A stretch of 64,000 nucleotides of DNA, from positions 496,001 through 560,000 of the forward strand of contig NZ_JAHKKS010000002.1 of assembly GCF_019737615.1 (NCBI RefSeq). The letters run 5' to 3'. A program made the translations under genes and the position numbers. This DNA comes from Sphingobium xanthum. GTDB taxonomy: Bacteria > Pseudomonadota > Alphaproteobacteria > Sphingomonadales > Sphingomonadaceae. This document shows positions 8,627 through 17,030 of this stretch, in pieces. The notes beneath the pieces are model-generated. The model saw nothing but the letters and a program-made list of their open reading frames with translations. It had not been told where the DNA came from and did no database searches. Each line of letters opens with the position of its first letter. Position 1 is the first letter of the stretch.

Positions 8627-10998
8627 GTCACATGGCAAAGTTTCGACTTTTTGAACGTTCAAATGCCAAGTTGGCTGATGCGCGAAAACTACTCATAGCC
8701 GATGTCATCCCGTTGCATGACGGGCATCCCCGAGCGAGGCGTGCACATCTGGACTATTGTGCTCTGAGACAACTGTCTCCGGTAGACCTCCTCATTCTGG
8801 ACGATACGGGTCAAGAAGTCCGACAACGAGCAAAGGCCCCGAGGAATTCCAGGATCGTGCCGCTCCGCCCTAAGGTGACGCGAGACTTCTCATACTCCTC
8901 ACACGACCCGGAGCTCTGCGCGAAACGCATCAATCGAGCGATCCGTCAGCTTCGCGGTGAACATTCTTATGACGGCATATTCTGTACGGCTCGGGAGGTT
9001 TTCGACAAAATAGAAGCTTTCGACCTCGATATAGCGACGCCCATAGTGATCGGCGATCGCGTGAGCGATCCGGATTTCATACGGACAATCTATGCGCCAT
9101 TGATGAGCCAGTTCTCTGGTTCCGCGCGGGTGGGTGAAAAGACGTCGCTATGCGTTGTCCTCTCAGGCCAGACGATACTGGATCAGTGGTTCTGCGAAGT
9201 GCTGAACAAGGTTATGATTTCTTTGGGAAAAATGTATCGTTGCGAAATTCGCGCAGATGTCTTCGGCCTCACAACTCATCCCAGCGGCAGTTGGAAGCAT
9301 CTCGATAGGCGGGAATGGTCTGATTTGACCGGCTTCGTCTCTTCGGCGTGGCTCGTCATCAATCGCCTTCAAAACATCGACGAGTGCGATCAGATAGCCA
9401 TTCTGGCACGCGCGCACGGCGCCCCGATCGCGCTATCTTCTGCCGCCGCCGTGAGTAACTTACTGCAAAATCGGGATGTTGATCGATTTCATTCAGTGGA
9501 GGAACTGGAGGCGCTCATCAGCGTAAGCTATGGCGCGAAGCAATGCACTGCGCATTCATATGCGCAATCGGACATTGCCGATTTTTCATCATTGCTCCGC
9601 CCCTATGTCGAAAAGCTCACCGCAGGAGAGCATGTGGGCGCGCTTGCGAAAAACTCTGAAGCCTTCCTGTTCAATGACGCGACACCGCTTCGTGTTTCAC
9701 CACTGGTCACTGATCCCGCCCTATATTTCGTGCCGGCGACGGGTCTGTTGAATGTCCAGGCAATGCTTCGTCGGAACAGCGGTGCGAACGAAATCCGAAT
9801 TTTTGACATGGATGGCCGAGAACTTGGGCGAATTGTGCCTTCGCAGATCGCGACCAGACAACCAGTGCAACAGATCGACGGCGGCATCATCCTGCATGGG
9901 ATCGAGAGCCCCCCCGACCTAAATCTAAGAATCTATGCCTCCGGACGGTTCGTTCACTCCATGATGATTGAGTGCTCCGCGATTGACCTTGTCCATTGCG
10001 AGTTGGCGTCATTGTCACTGTCAGGCGAAGTCATGCCGCGTATTGACGGAACCGTGTGGTCGGACGTGCAAGGGGCCGCGGTCGAACTTCGCTTGCCGGC
10101 CGACAGGCGGATAATGCTGCCTCCGGCCACGTCGAATTCGCCTTCACACCCCCTTGTCAATTCCTGTTCCTTTAGTGTTCTGACGCCGCAGCAATTAGTG
10201 CCGGGTTCGGCGATCTCGACACACGTGGTCGCGGAAGACGGCGATTTCGCCAGAACCGCAATAATCGGCCGTGCCTTCGAGATAGCCCGCGCTGCACCAC
10301 CCCATCCCCTGACCCCGAAACGAGATCAACATCGAGGTGCTCGGGCCTGGATGATCGGCAACGGGCCAAGCGTTCGACTGGAAGATCTCGACAAGATCGC
10401 TGATCAGGGCGACATTATATTCTGCTTCAACAGATTTTATCTTGCGTACGAAAAGACACGCCTGCGGGAAAATTATGTTGTTTCAGCAGACACGTTGATG
10501 ATCGAGGACTTCGGGCAGGAGATGATCGATTTGTCGACAGGTATCGCGCATTTCTGCTTGAATGATCATGAAGGCCCTGCCTTCAAAGGTGATTTTGCGC
10601 GCTTGAGGAAGATGGATGTGGCGATGCCTATCTTCTGCCCCGACATAGACAAGTGCATCAACGTCGGAGGATCATCGGTTTTTGTCGCACTACAGATAGC
10701 TTATTTCTACGGAATACGGGACGTTCTGCTCTACGGTATGGATTACTCGTTTAGCCATACGCCGGTTTTCGATCCCAAATACCCCATGCCGGTGAGCTAT
10801 GATGACAATAATCATTTCATCGCCGGATACCGCTCGCACAAGCCCTGGTGCCCCCCAAACTGGCGCGATATTTCGTTTGGCTTCCTGAAATCTCGAATTG
10901 CATTCGAGGCGGACGGCGGTCGCGTTCGTAACGCCACCCGAGGCGGTAAGCTGGAGACTTTTGAGCGGGTCGATATTGATGAAATTCTCGCGCACTGA
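8623..10998 (+). CDS. Large glycan enzyme with C-terminal DUF115/GT42-like (sialyltransferase-fold) domain
   Basis: A 791-aa protein. The last ~225 residues carry the DUF115/GT42 pattern: WMIGNGPSVRLEDL (nucleotide loop), FCFNRFYLAYEK, NVGGSSVFVALQIAYFYGIRDVLLYGMDYS, and HFIAGYRSH. These line up in order with CstII-type sialyltransferases as I remember them (AGNGPSL, ITSG...GYKEIYLSGIDF, HYIGHS). The first ~330 residues resemble a glycan-transferase-like Rossmann region without a motif I can name; ~380-560 is beta-rich. The start is TTG 8623, overlapping the previous stop; ATG 8632 is an alternative. With a CMP-sugar synthetase-like gene nearby at 12,798, a CMP-linked donor is a reasonable inference. 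Confidence 0.72.
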   Translation: MSHMAKFRLFERSNAKLADARKLLIADVIPLHDGHPRARRAHLDYCALRQLSPVDLLILDDTGQEVRQRAKAPRNSRIVPLRPKVTRDFSYSSHDPELCAKRINRAIRQLRGEHSYDGIFCTAREVFDKIEAFDLDIATPIVIGDRVSDPDFIRTIYAPLMSQFSGSARVGEKTSLCVVLSGQTILDQWFCEVLNKVMISLGKMYRCEIRADVFGLTTHPSGSWKHLDRREWSDLTGFVSSAWLVINRLQNIDECDQIAILARAHGAPIALSSAAAVSNLLQNRDVDRFHSVEELEALISVSYGAKQCTAHSYAQSDIADFSSLLRPYVEKLTAGEHVGALAKNSEAFLFNDATPLRVSPLVTDPALYFVPATGLLNVQAMLRRNSGANEIRIFDMDGRELGRIVPSQIATRQPVQQIDGGIILHGIESPPDLNLRIYASGRFVHSMMIECSAIDLVHCELASLSLSGEVMPRIDGTVWSDVQGAAVELRLPADRRIMLPPATSNSPSHPLVNSCSFSVLTPQQLVPGSAISTHVVAEDGDFARTAIIGRAFEIARAAPPHPLTPKRDQHRGARAWMIGNGPSVRLEDLDKIADQGDIIFCFNRFYLAYEKTRLRENYVVSADTLMIEDFGQEMIDLSTGIAHFCLNDHEGPAFKGDFARLRKMDVAMPIFCPDIDKCINVGGSSVFVALQIAYFYGIRDVLLYGMDYSFSHTPVFDPKYPMPVSYDDNNHFIAGYRSHKPWCPPNWRDISFGFLKSRIAFEADGGRVRNATRGGKLETFERVDIDEILAH

Positions 10999-11011
10999 TA
11001 ACCTGACCTAC

Positions 11012-11038
11012 CTCACGGAAGGGACAACCTTCCGTGAG
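11012..11038. terminator. Hairpin terminator between convergent genes
   Basis: A perfect 11-bp stem (CTCACGGAAGG / CCTTCCGTGAG) with a 5-nt loop lies 14 bp after one stop and 14 bp before the stop of the convergent methyltransferase gene. It can end transcription from both sides, although the T-tracts are weak. Confidence 0.7.
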
Positions 11039-11051
11039 ATCGCGCCGCTCT

Positions 11052-11735
11052 CTATTCCGACCTCTCCAATGTCCGCTTCCGCCAGTAGATCGCCGTGAGT
11101 TGGATCGGCGCGGGCTTGTTGACGTTCATAAACCAGATCGGCCGATAGCCGGCGGCGTCATAAAAATCGCCTGCTTCCTCAACGAATTTGCAGACTGCAC
11201 GTGTCACTTCCGGAGTATCGGAATTGCCGTAGTCATCACATATTAGCAGACCACCGGGGCGGAGCGCTTGCAACCCTGCGTGCAAATCCTTCCTCGCCGG
11301 CTCGTAGCGATGATCGCCGTCGATTATGACCACATCGAATGTCCGCTCATTTGCGGCGAAGAAATCTTCTGACCTCTGCCTAACCAGTTCCGCTCCGAAG
11401 CCATCATAAATGGACTTGGTTTCTTCATATTGCGAAAACGCGACGGCTTGATCACTTTTCCAATAGCTGCGGTGATATGGATCAGTCTCATCGCCGATAT
11501 AGGGATCGACCCCGGTATAGGACTTCACCATTTCCTTGGAATGACGCATGATGCCTTTGATCAGGCTTCCCTTGAAAACGCCGATTTCAAGAATTTCAAT
11601 CCTACCGCCCTGAGCAAACTCGGAAATGATCTCTCCATAAACGTCCGACCGGGAATCCGTCGGCGTGAATGGCAAATTGTATAAACCGCTCCCACCGCCC
11701 GATGAAATCCCGTCATCGCTTTCCGTCGCCAACAT
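11052..11735 (-). CDS. Class I SAM methyltransferase (Methyltransf_24 type)
   Basis: A 227-aa enzyme with ILEIGVFKGSLIKGI as the SAM-binding glycine loop, VVIIDGDHRYEPARKDL (strand 4 acidic motif with the DGDH typical of the cephalosporin-hydroxylase/Methyltransf_24 group), and LICDDYGNSDTP. Such enzymes are common in polysaccharide and macrolide clusters, where they O-methylate sugars. It is the last gene of a minus-strand group running from 15,242 to 11,052. Its specific substrate cannot be predicted. Confidence 0.78.
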   Translation of the reverse strand: MLATESDDGISSGGGSGLYNLPFTPTDSRSDVYGEIISEFAQGGRIEILEIGVFKGSLIKGIMRHSKEMVKSYTGVDPYIGDETDPYHRSYWKSDQAVAFSQYEETKSIYDGFGAELVRQRSEDFFAANERTFDVVIIDGDHRYEPARKDLHAGLQALRPGGLLICDDYGNSDTPEVTRAVCKFVEEAGDFYDAAGYRPIWFMNVNKPAPIQLTAIYWRKRTLERSE

Positions 11736-11819
11736 ATATTCAGCCTTTCATTACACATCGTCCAAGCGCGAGGCGCTGGCAGTTTCAACCATGGGGGCCA
11801 CTCAAGCCCGGTGCCGCCG

Positions 11820-12728
11820 TCATTTTTGTATGGCGAGCAGTCCAAGCCTGACATCATGTTCCACTGCGGCATGGCCGGTATACATGATGAGGTGGAAGTC
11901 GAGCATCTTTTCCAGCGGACCGATGATCCTGTTTGTCAGAAAATCGGTATCAATATAGAGTTCATACGGCTGTCCCACGGCATCGGAGTAGACGAGGTTG
12001 GTGCCGCCGATGATCTTCGGGAAGCTCAGCCTGCGATAGATGCCCGTTAGCGACACATAGGCAAACGTCGAGCAGGCCACAAACAATGGACAGACGTAAA
12101 GAACGCCTCCAGGCTGAAGAACCCTGGCGCATTCCTTGAAGAATCCGGCATAAGCTCCGCCTTCGAAATGCTCGATCGCATTGTGCGAGTATATGCGTGC
12201 GACGGACTGGTCATCGAGCGGTATGGCGTCGGCAGAGCAGCCGATCACGTCTCCATTCCGCCCGGGCAAGAAACCATATTCCGGAAGGGGCAAATCTACG
12301 CGCAGAAAGGGGGTCGCGGGACTTTCCTCGCGCTTCCAGAGCCGGAAGAAGGGTGAAGTGGCACATCCCACATCCAGCACAACGCCGCCCGATGCGCCCT
12401 CGGTCTCCCTCAGGGAAAGCCAATGCTCGAAAGCTTTTTTCTTGAGAAGATTTTCATCGGGATAGGTTTTTGTATAGTCCTCAAAAAGTAATCTGTAGTC
12501 GTTCTCCACATACCATTTCTCGAACGCATCACCATCGACCTGCCTGGCCTCGATCGAACAATACCCCTGCATTCTATCGCAAAAGTCCTGCGGATCGACC
12601 TGATATGGAGCTGCATTGAAACTCAATGGACCAAACCGACGCAGTCGGCGCACTTCGCGTTCGATCAGAGCATCGTTGTGGCGTGAAAATTCCGCCTTAA
12701 TTACTCGAGAAATCTTGGCATCGTCCAT
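11820..12728 (-). CDS. SAM-dependent methyltransferase (Methyltransf_11 type)
   Basis: A 302-aa protein. After a ~100-residue helical N-terminal part it has the Methyltransf_11 pattern: VVLDVGCATSPFFRLW (motif I), RVDLPLP, then SVARIYSHNAIEHFEGG and ECARVLQPGGVLYVCP. ATG 12,728 is chosen over the TTG 30 bp upstream because gagg is correctly spaced before it. It belongs to the minus-strand glycan operon, with gaps of 69 and 84 bp to its neighbours. AT content is raised at its 5' end (about 12,400-12,700). Confidence 0.78.
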   Translation of the reverse strand: MDDAKISRVIKAEFSRHNDALIEREVRRLRRFGPLSFNAAPYQVDPQDFCDRMQGYCSIEARQVDGDAFEKWYVENDYRLLFEDYTKTYPDENLLKKKAFEHWLSLRETEGASGGVVLDVGCATSPFFRLWKREESPATPFLRVDLPLPEYGFLPGRNGDVIGCSADAIPLDDQSVARIYSHNAIEHFEGGAYAGFFKECARVLQPGGVLYVCPLFVACSTFAYVSLTGIYRRLSFPKIIGGTNLVYSDAVGQPYELYIDTDFLTNRIIGPLEKMLDFHLIMYTGHAAVEHDVRLGLLAIQK

Positions 12729-12797
12729 TGAGCAAGACCTCGTGCTTGACCCGACCAACCTTGGCGGCGCTTGGCTGGTGAAATAAAGCCAAAGGCG

Positions 12798-13466
12798 TCA
12801 ACCATTGGCCAAAACGGGATGGAGTGCCCGCGCCACATCGAGATCCTGCTGCACCTTGATGACATGTCCCTCGAAACGATCGATCGGAAACAACTCTACC
12901 CTTCCGGCATAGGTAGCACATTGGCCCGCTTCAAAAGCCGTCAGATAGGTGGAGCGTTTCCAGGCCGTGATCGCCCAGACGATGCGTCGGACGGGGTCGA
13001 GGTCCTGGCTGTTGGTCTTTTGGTCGAAACGGAAGTTGACCGGCTGACCGTTATGCATACATTCCAGATTTTCGTCCACCACGCTCAATAGCGTGTCTGG
13101 CTTTGTGTTCACCAGCATATCTACGAAGGCGCTGATCCGGGCTTGCGGCAGCAGCGGTGCGATGGAGTGGACCTGCACGACATAGTCACATTCGTGATTA
13201 CTCAGAAATTCCGCTACAAACTGCTCGCTGGTCGCCTGATTGTCGCCCAGATGGGCTGGCCGGTGGTGGAAGCTGGCGCCTTCACTGAGCGCGATCTCCT
13301 CGAAAGCCTGGTCTTCCGAGTTTAGCCAGACCGATTCAAAGCGACCGCTTTTGAGGCATTTACGCAGGGCGTGCGCGACCAGCGGCAGGCCGTCAATCTC
13401 CGCGAGATTCTTGCGCTTGAGCCTTTGACTGCCCATTCGGGCCGGAACCATGGCCACAATTTTCAT
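12798..13466 (-). CDS. CMP-sugar (acylneuraminate-type) cytidylyltransferase
   Basis: A 222-aa GT-A-fold nucleotidyltransferase. It begins MKIVAMVPARMGSQRLKRKNL, the CTP-binding loop shared by NeuA, KdsB and SpsF-like enzymes, followed by VWLNSEDQAFEEIA, VQVHSIAPLLP and a C-terminal VIKVQQDLDVARAL typical of CMP-acylneuraminate synthetases. It would activate a 2-keto sugar acid as the CMP ester. ATG 13,466 is chosen because it places the nucleotide loop at the N-terminus; the ORF itself runs 16 codons further. No NeuB-like synthase or KDO-8-P synthase is present in the window, so the sugar acid is unidentified. Confidence 0.8.
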   Translation of the reverse strand: MKIVAMVPARMGSQRLKRKNLAEIDGLPLVAHALRKCLKSGRFESVWLNSEDQAFEEIALSEGASFHHRPAHLGDNQATSEQFVAEFLSNHECDYVVQVHSIAPLLPQARISAFVDMLVNTKPDTLLSVVDENLECMHNGQPVNFRFDQKTNSQDLDPVRRIVWAITAWKRSTYLTAFEAGQCATYAGRVELFPIDRFEGHVIKVQQDLDVARALHPVLANG

Positions 13467-13537
13467 ATGCGCTTCATCCTCTCGCAAGACGGCAACCGAC
13501 ATTTCAGGGAGCAAGATCCAGTGTTCCCTTCACATTT

Positions 13538-14491
13538 TCATGCGTATTGCATGAACTCTCTCGCGGGACGAAATTCGAACAACCCTTTGATCGCCGCCCG
13601 CCCCATGGCGAGGATCGCCTGATCGGAACTACCGCCAAGATGGGCGGTAGCGATCAGATTGGGTAGCGCGAGTAACTCGGCATCGTCGGGCGGTTCCGGC
13701 GCGAAAACATCGATTGCTGCTGCCGCGATCCGCTTTTCCCTCAATGCCTGTCTGAGCGCTCCGAGGTTCACAATGTCCCCCCGCGCCGTATTTACGACAA
13801 CCGCGTGCGGGCGCATGCACGCGATTGCTTCCGCATCGATCATCCCCGTGGTTTGCAGCGTTGACGGCACATGCAGGGAAATGACATCCGATCTGCGAAG
13901 CAACTCATCCAAGCTTACCTGCTCAGCACTCCCGCGGACAGAGCTGGAGAAATCCACGATGTCGTTGATGAGGATGCTGCAGCCAAACGGCGCCAGCAAC
14001 CGCGCAAGCGCCTGCCCAACATGACCAAAGCCGATGATCCCGACTGTAGACGCAGAGAGTTGCGGCCCCGAAAGCTGCCCCCATTTTCCCGCAAGCAAAT
14101 TGCGATTGGATTCGAATAGCCTGCGTTGGGCGGCGATCATGAGGGAGACACACATTTCCGCAACGGACTGGCTGTTCACGCCCGCGGTCCATCCAATTTG
14201 CACGCCTGCATCCGCGCAGGCCTGGAGATGGATGTTATTCAGACCGACACCATATTTCGCTATGACGCGCAACTGGCTGCAAGACTGCAGCAACAGTTCG
14301 TCCACCGGCTCGAGCGCGATGATCGCGCGTTCAGCTCCGGCAAGAAAGCGCGACAGTTCCGCGCCAAGGAGCGTGACGCCCTCATCGTTGAAACGCAGGC
14401 GAGTATCGTCTTCCTGCCGACACCTTGCCTCCAATTCAGATCGCAGAACCGGGTTGCGTGAAAATGAACGCGAGCAAACGACAATCTCCAA
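13538..14491 (-). CDS. D-2-hydroxyacid dehydrogenase (phosphoglycerate dehydrogenase-like)
   Basis: A 317-aa NAD-dependent enzyme with the full family signature: VGIIGFGHVGQALA (NAD loop, around residue 150), NTARGDIV (catalytic Arg), APEPP (Glu) and ATAHLGG (His). It reversibly reduces a 2-keto acid to a D-2-hydroxyacid. The start is TTG 14,491 with aaggag 9-10 bp upstream. Position between a hydratase-fold gene and a cytidylyltransferase suggests it handles the keto-acid part of a sugar-acid pathway rather than serine synthesis. Confidence 0.85.
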   Translation of the reverse strand: MEIVVCSRSFSRNPVLRSELEARCRQEDDTRLRFNDEGVTLLGAELSRFLAGAERAIIALEPVDELLLQSCSQLRVIAKYGVGLNNIHLQACADAGVQIGWTAGVNSQSVAEMCVSLMIAAQRRLFESNRNLLAGKWGQLSGPQLSASTVGIIGFGHVGQALARLLAPFGCSILINDIVDFSSSVRGSAEQVSLDELLRRSDVISLHVPSTLQTTGMIDAEAIACMRPHAVVVNTARGDIVNLGALRQALREKRIAAAAIDVFAPEPPDDAELLALPNLIATAHLGGSSDQAILAMGRAAIKGLFEFRPAREFMQYA

Positions 14492-14519
14492 AACCTTACA
14501 CTCCTTGGCAATATGCCAG

Positions 14520-15242
14520 CTATCGCGCCTGAACTCCGATCGAAATCATTTCGAGAAAGTCGAACTGGCAATCCACCCGGTCGCCCGGTCCGATATGTCG
14601 GACCGCGCTCATCGCGCCGAGCAATACAAACGCAGTTTCGGGCAGGAAAGGATATTTGGAGAAGTTTCTCCTTTGCCCTTCGAGCAGCGCCAACGGCTCT
14701 GTGACGAGCGCGCCAGTATCTCCCTCGGCAATGAATTCGCCATTGACGAAAAGGCGGCAGGACAGTCGCTTGTTTCCCACCATCAGCAATGCCGGACTGG
14801 CACCTTGTCCGATCATGGCCGCGCCTGCTGCGCCGAAATCCGCTATAAGTCCGCCGGTTCCGGCAGCGCCGATAGTTCCAAATCGGCTCTCGGGCAGTTC
14901 GAATGCCGGGTGGATCGAGATCAGATTGTCTTCCAGAGTCGTGTCCGTGGCCTCGATCCACCTTTTGAGATGCAGTCGGACGGCAATTTCGGCTTCGATG
15001 ATGGCAGCCGGGGCTGAAAGCTCCAGACTGTTGCCTTCATGAACTCGCGCCGTCGGGATGGGACCAAGAAAACATTCTTCGAGGTCCAGCGCCTCGCGGG
15101 AAGCGAAATTGCTGGCGCCCAGCTTCCAGGCGCCGGGCGACAGGCCAGTGAGACGCCAGGCTTCGACCTGCACGGCAGCGGCCTGCTCCGGCGACAATTT
15201 CGCCAGCCTGTCATCCGGCTTGATGGCGCAGCCAGTCCGCAT
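14520..15242 (-). CDS. 2-keto-4-pentenoate hydratase / fumarylacetoacetase-fold protein
   Basis: A 240-aa member of the FAH superfamily hydratase branch. It shows WKLGASN near residue 39, the metal-binding AIIEAEIAVRL (E-x-E) near residue 80, and the C-terminal GD-type strand (HIGPGDRVDCQFDFLEMIS). Members hydrate dienoic acids, decarboxylate oxaloacetate-like acids or split C-C bonds. The frame is open upstream of ATG 15,242 for ~30 codons (up to the divergent gene) without another ATG/GTG/TTG, so a few N-terminal residues may be missing if a rare start is used. It heads the minus-strand operon of the glycan region. Confidence 0.72.
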   Translation of the reverse strand: MRTGCAIKPDDRLAKLSPEQAAAVQVEAWRLTGLSPGAWKLGASNFASREALDLEECFLGPIPTARVHEGNSLELSAPAAIIEAEIAVRLHLKRWIEATDTTLEDNLISIHPAFELPESRFGTIGAAGTGGLIADFGAAGAAMIGQGASPALLMVGNKRLSCRLFVNGEFIAEGDTGALVTEPLALLEGQRRNFSKYPFLPETAFVLLGAMSAVRHIGPGDRVDCQFDFLEMISIGVQAR

Positions 15243-15335
15243 GGCCTCGCCAAGCGCCCTTGCGAAAGCGTTTGACGCGGAATCAAGCGTATCGCTAATG
15301 ACTTCTGTCCCTTCCCTCGATCGAGCAATGCCGTC

Positions 15336-16106
15336 ATGACGCCCGCAAAGGCGACCTCTGCCATCGATATTCCCGGCTATGCAAGCCTTGCATGCGAGGC
15401 CGCTCGCGTCAGCGAAGATCTGCTGCGCGCCGGCTTCGCCAATGCAACGATAGCGCGCATGGGGGGGGAAGATGTCAAGTTGGCCGAGGACAGTAAATCG
15501 GAAGCGTTGATCATTGATGTTCTTGCTTCGCGCTCCCCATTCCCCATCCTCTCCGAAGAGCGCGGCTGGACCGGTGGCGAGAGCCAGCCTGGATGTCCCT
15601 ATTGGGTGGTCGATCCGCTGGACGGCAGCTATAATTATTTACTTGGCCTGCCTCTCTTTGCCGTGGCGATTGCGCTTTGCATTGACGACTCGGCGATACT
15701 CGGATGCGTGAATGACGTCGCGCGCGGAGATGTCTATATCGGAGGTGCCGGAATTGGACTGCGGCGAAACGGAATATGCCGGGATCTGCCTCGGACCGAG
15801 CGCACGGGCGGTATTCTGGCTACCGGTTTCCCTGTAGCGCGACAGGGCAGCAAAGCCGGAATAGATTCCCAAGGTGTCCCATTCCTCAAGGTGCGCATGC
15901 TTGGCTCCGCAGCCTTGTCCCTCGCTTGGGTCGCGGATGGACGAATGGATGGTTATAGCGAGCGCGGTATTTATTGGTGGGACGTCGCTGCCGGTCTAGC
16001 GCTGGTCGAGGCAGCAGGCGGCTCGTCGAAAGTGGCAACGCATGACCCGAATGACAAATTCTCGCCCGTGGCGCCGCTCAACGTTGTCGCTACAAGACAG
16101 TCTTGA
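15336..16106 (+). CDS. Inositol monophosphatase family phosphatase
   Basis: A 256-aa Mg2+-dependent phosphatase. The metal and catalytic motifs are ILSEERGW (Glu), WVVDPLDGSYNYLLG (the DPxDGT/S motif) and IYWWDVAAGLALVEAAGG near the C-terminus. The family dephosphorylates inositol-1-phosphate, PAP, fructose-1,6-bisphosphate or sugar-1-phosphates. It is divergent from the hydratase-fold gene, with 93 bp between their starts, so they may share a control region. In this setting it could dephosphorylate a sugar-acid phosphate, comparable to KDO-8-P phosphatase in its pathway; this is inference. Confidence 0.82.
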   Translation: MTPAKATSAIDIPGYASLACEAARVSEDLLRAGFANATIARMGGEDVKLAEDSKSEALIIDVLASRSPFPILSEERGWTGGESQPGCPYWVVDPLDGSYNYLLGLPLFAVAIALCIDDSAILGCVNDVARGDVYIGGAGIGLRRNGICRDLPRTERTGGILATGFPVARQGSKAGIDSQGVPFLKVRMLGSAALSLAWVADGRMDGYSERGIYWWDVAAGLALVEAAGGSSKVATHDPNDKFSPVAPLNVVATRQS

Positions 16107-16247
16107 GGAGACTGGCTTGCACAGCCCGTCCGGCCAGCCCGCGCGCTAAATGAGGCGAGCGCAGGCAAGCCTGGCCGGCCGCAAGGCTAGAACTCGTGCG
16201 ACCAAAGCTTGGCTGGGACGGTCTCTTGAGCCGTTACAGGGGGCTGC

Positions 16248-16778
16248 ATGAGGCGGCAATATCCACTCTTGCGCAAGCATCTCTATGCAATCGGGATTGG
16301 TTCCAACCGGGCGCTCAGCCATCGCCTCATGCCGCTCGGAATCATCGCGGCAACGCTCGCCCTGCTCGATGAAGCACCGCTCGCCCTTCTCGCGAATGCA
16401 CCGATAATCTCGAGCCGGCCAATCGGCCCCTCGCAGCGAACCTATGCCAACACCGCCGCGCTCGTTGCCAGCCACCTCCCACCCCTCGCCATGCTGGACC
16501 ATCTACAGTCGATCGAGCGACTGTTCCGGCGGCGGCGCTATCGGCGCTGGGGGGCGCGCACGCTCGATCTCGATCTGCTTCTCTGGTCGGGCGGCAAGGT
16601 CCGAGAGAAGCGGCTCATCGTACCGCATCCGGCGATGCGCAATCGCGACTTCGTCCTGACCCCGCTCACCGCCATCGCCCCGCGCTGGCGCGATCCCGTG
16701 ACCGGACGCACCGTCGCCCAGCTTGCCGCACGCCTCGCCAAGCCCAAGCCGGTTGACCGCCCGGCTCGCGCTCTCTAG
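16248..16778 (+). CDS. folK: 2-amino-4-hydroxy-6-hydroxymethyldihydropteridine diphosphokinase
   Basis: A folate-pathway enzyme (HPPK) of 176 aa. It transfers pyrophosphate from ATP to 6-hydroxymethyl-dihydropterin. Family motifs are all visible: YAIGIGSNRA at the N-terminus, RWGARTLDLDLLLW (Mg2+/ATP-binding aspartates) and IVPHPAMRNRDFVLTPL. The start has agggggctgc before ATG. It is a housekeeping gene and marks the return to ordinary chromosome to the right of the glycan region. tRNA-Lys follows after 20 bp. Confidence 0.93.
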   Translation: MRRQYPLLRKHLYAIGIGSNRALSHRLMPLGIIAATLALLDEAPLALLANAPIISSRPIGPSQRTYANTAALVASHLPPLAMLDHLQSIERLFRRRRYRRWGARTLDLDLLLWSGGKVREKRLIVPHPAMRNRDFVLTPLTAIAPRWRDPVTGRTVAQLAARLAKPKPVDRPARAL

Positions 16779-16798
16779 GGGTCCGGCATCCACGCGAG

Positions 16799-16874
16799 GG
16801 GCCCTTAGCTCAGTCGGTAGAGCAACTGACTTTTAATCAGTAGGTCGCTGGTTCGAATCCAGCAGGGCTCACCA
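16799..16874 (+). tRNA. tRNA-Lys (anticodon UUU)
   Basis: The full cloverleaf can be folded by eye: 7-bp acceptor (GGGCCCT / AGGGCTC, one G-U pair), D-arm GCTC..GAGC, anticodon stem ACTGA/TCAGT with loop CTTTTAA (anticodon TTT), T-arm GCTGG/CCAGC with TTCGAAT, discriminator A and an encoded CCA. Confidence 0.97.
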
Positions 16875-16877
16875 TCG

Positions 16878-16900
16878 TGCCGGCACGCTTCTTGCCGGCA
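16878..16900 (+). terminator. Stem-loop after tRNA-Lys
   Basis: Two copies of the self-complementary octamer TGCCGGCA separated by 7 nt can form a strong hairpin 3 bp after the tRNA CCA. It has no clear T-run, so it could be a terminator or a processing structure. Confidence 0.5.
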
Positions 16901-16961
16901 GACACCCCCTTTCCCCCCACGCCCATGTTCGTCTCCGGGACATGCTTTGGGCGGCGTTCGA

Positions 16962-16990
16962 CAAGTCTTGACCGACTTGGACGACTAGTC
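16962..16990. promoter_or_regulatory. Inverted repeats upstream of the TauD-family gene
   Basis: CAAGTC-N6-GACTTG (16,962-16,979) is followed at once by the palindrome GACTAGTC (16,983-16,990), 40-70 bp before the ATG of the dioxygenase gene. The position suits an operator; a TTGACC string lies inside the first repeat. No binding protein can be named. Confidence 0.4.
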
Positions 16991-17030
16991 TCCGCTCAAG
17001 AATGCACGGCCGCAGCCATCGGAGTCCGCC

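Noticed and set aside
16774-16786. CTAGGGGTCCGG string resembling part of the guanidine-I (ykkC) riboswitch
   Set aside because: It covers the folK stop codon and is followed at once by tRNA-Lys, with no second half of the aptamer and no guanidine gene downstream.
16799-16874. tRNA-Lys as attachment site of a genomic island
   Set aside because: I saw no integrase and no repeated copy of the tRNA 3' end in the window; the glycan region ends before folK, not at the tRNA.
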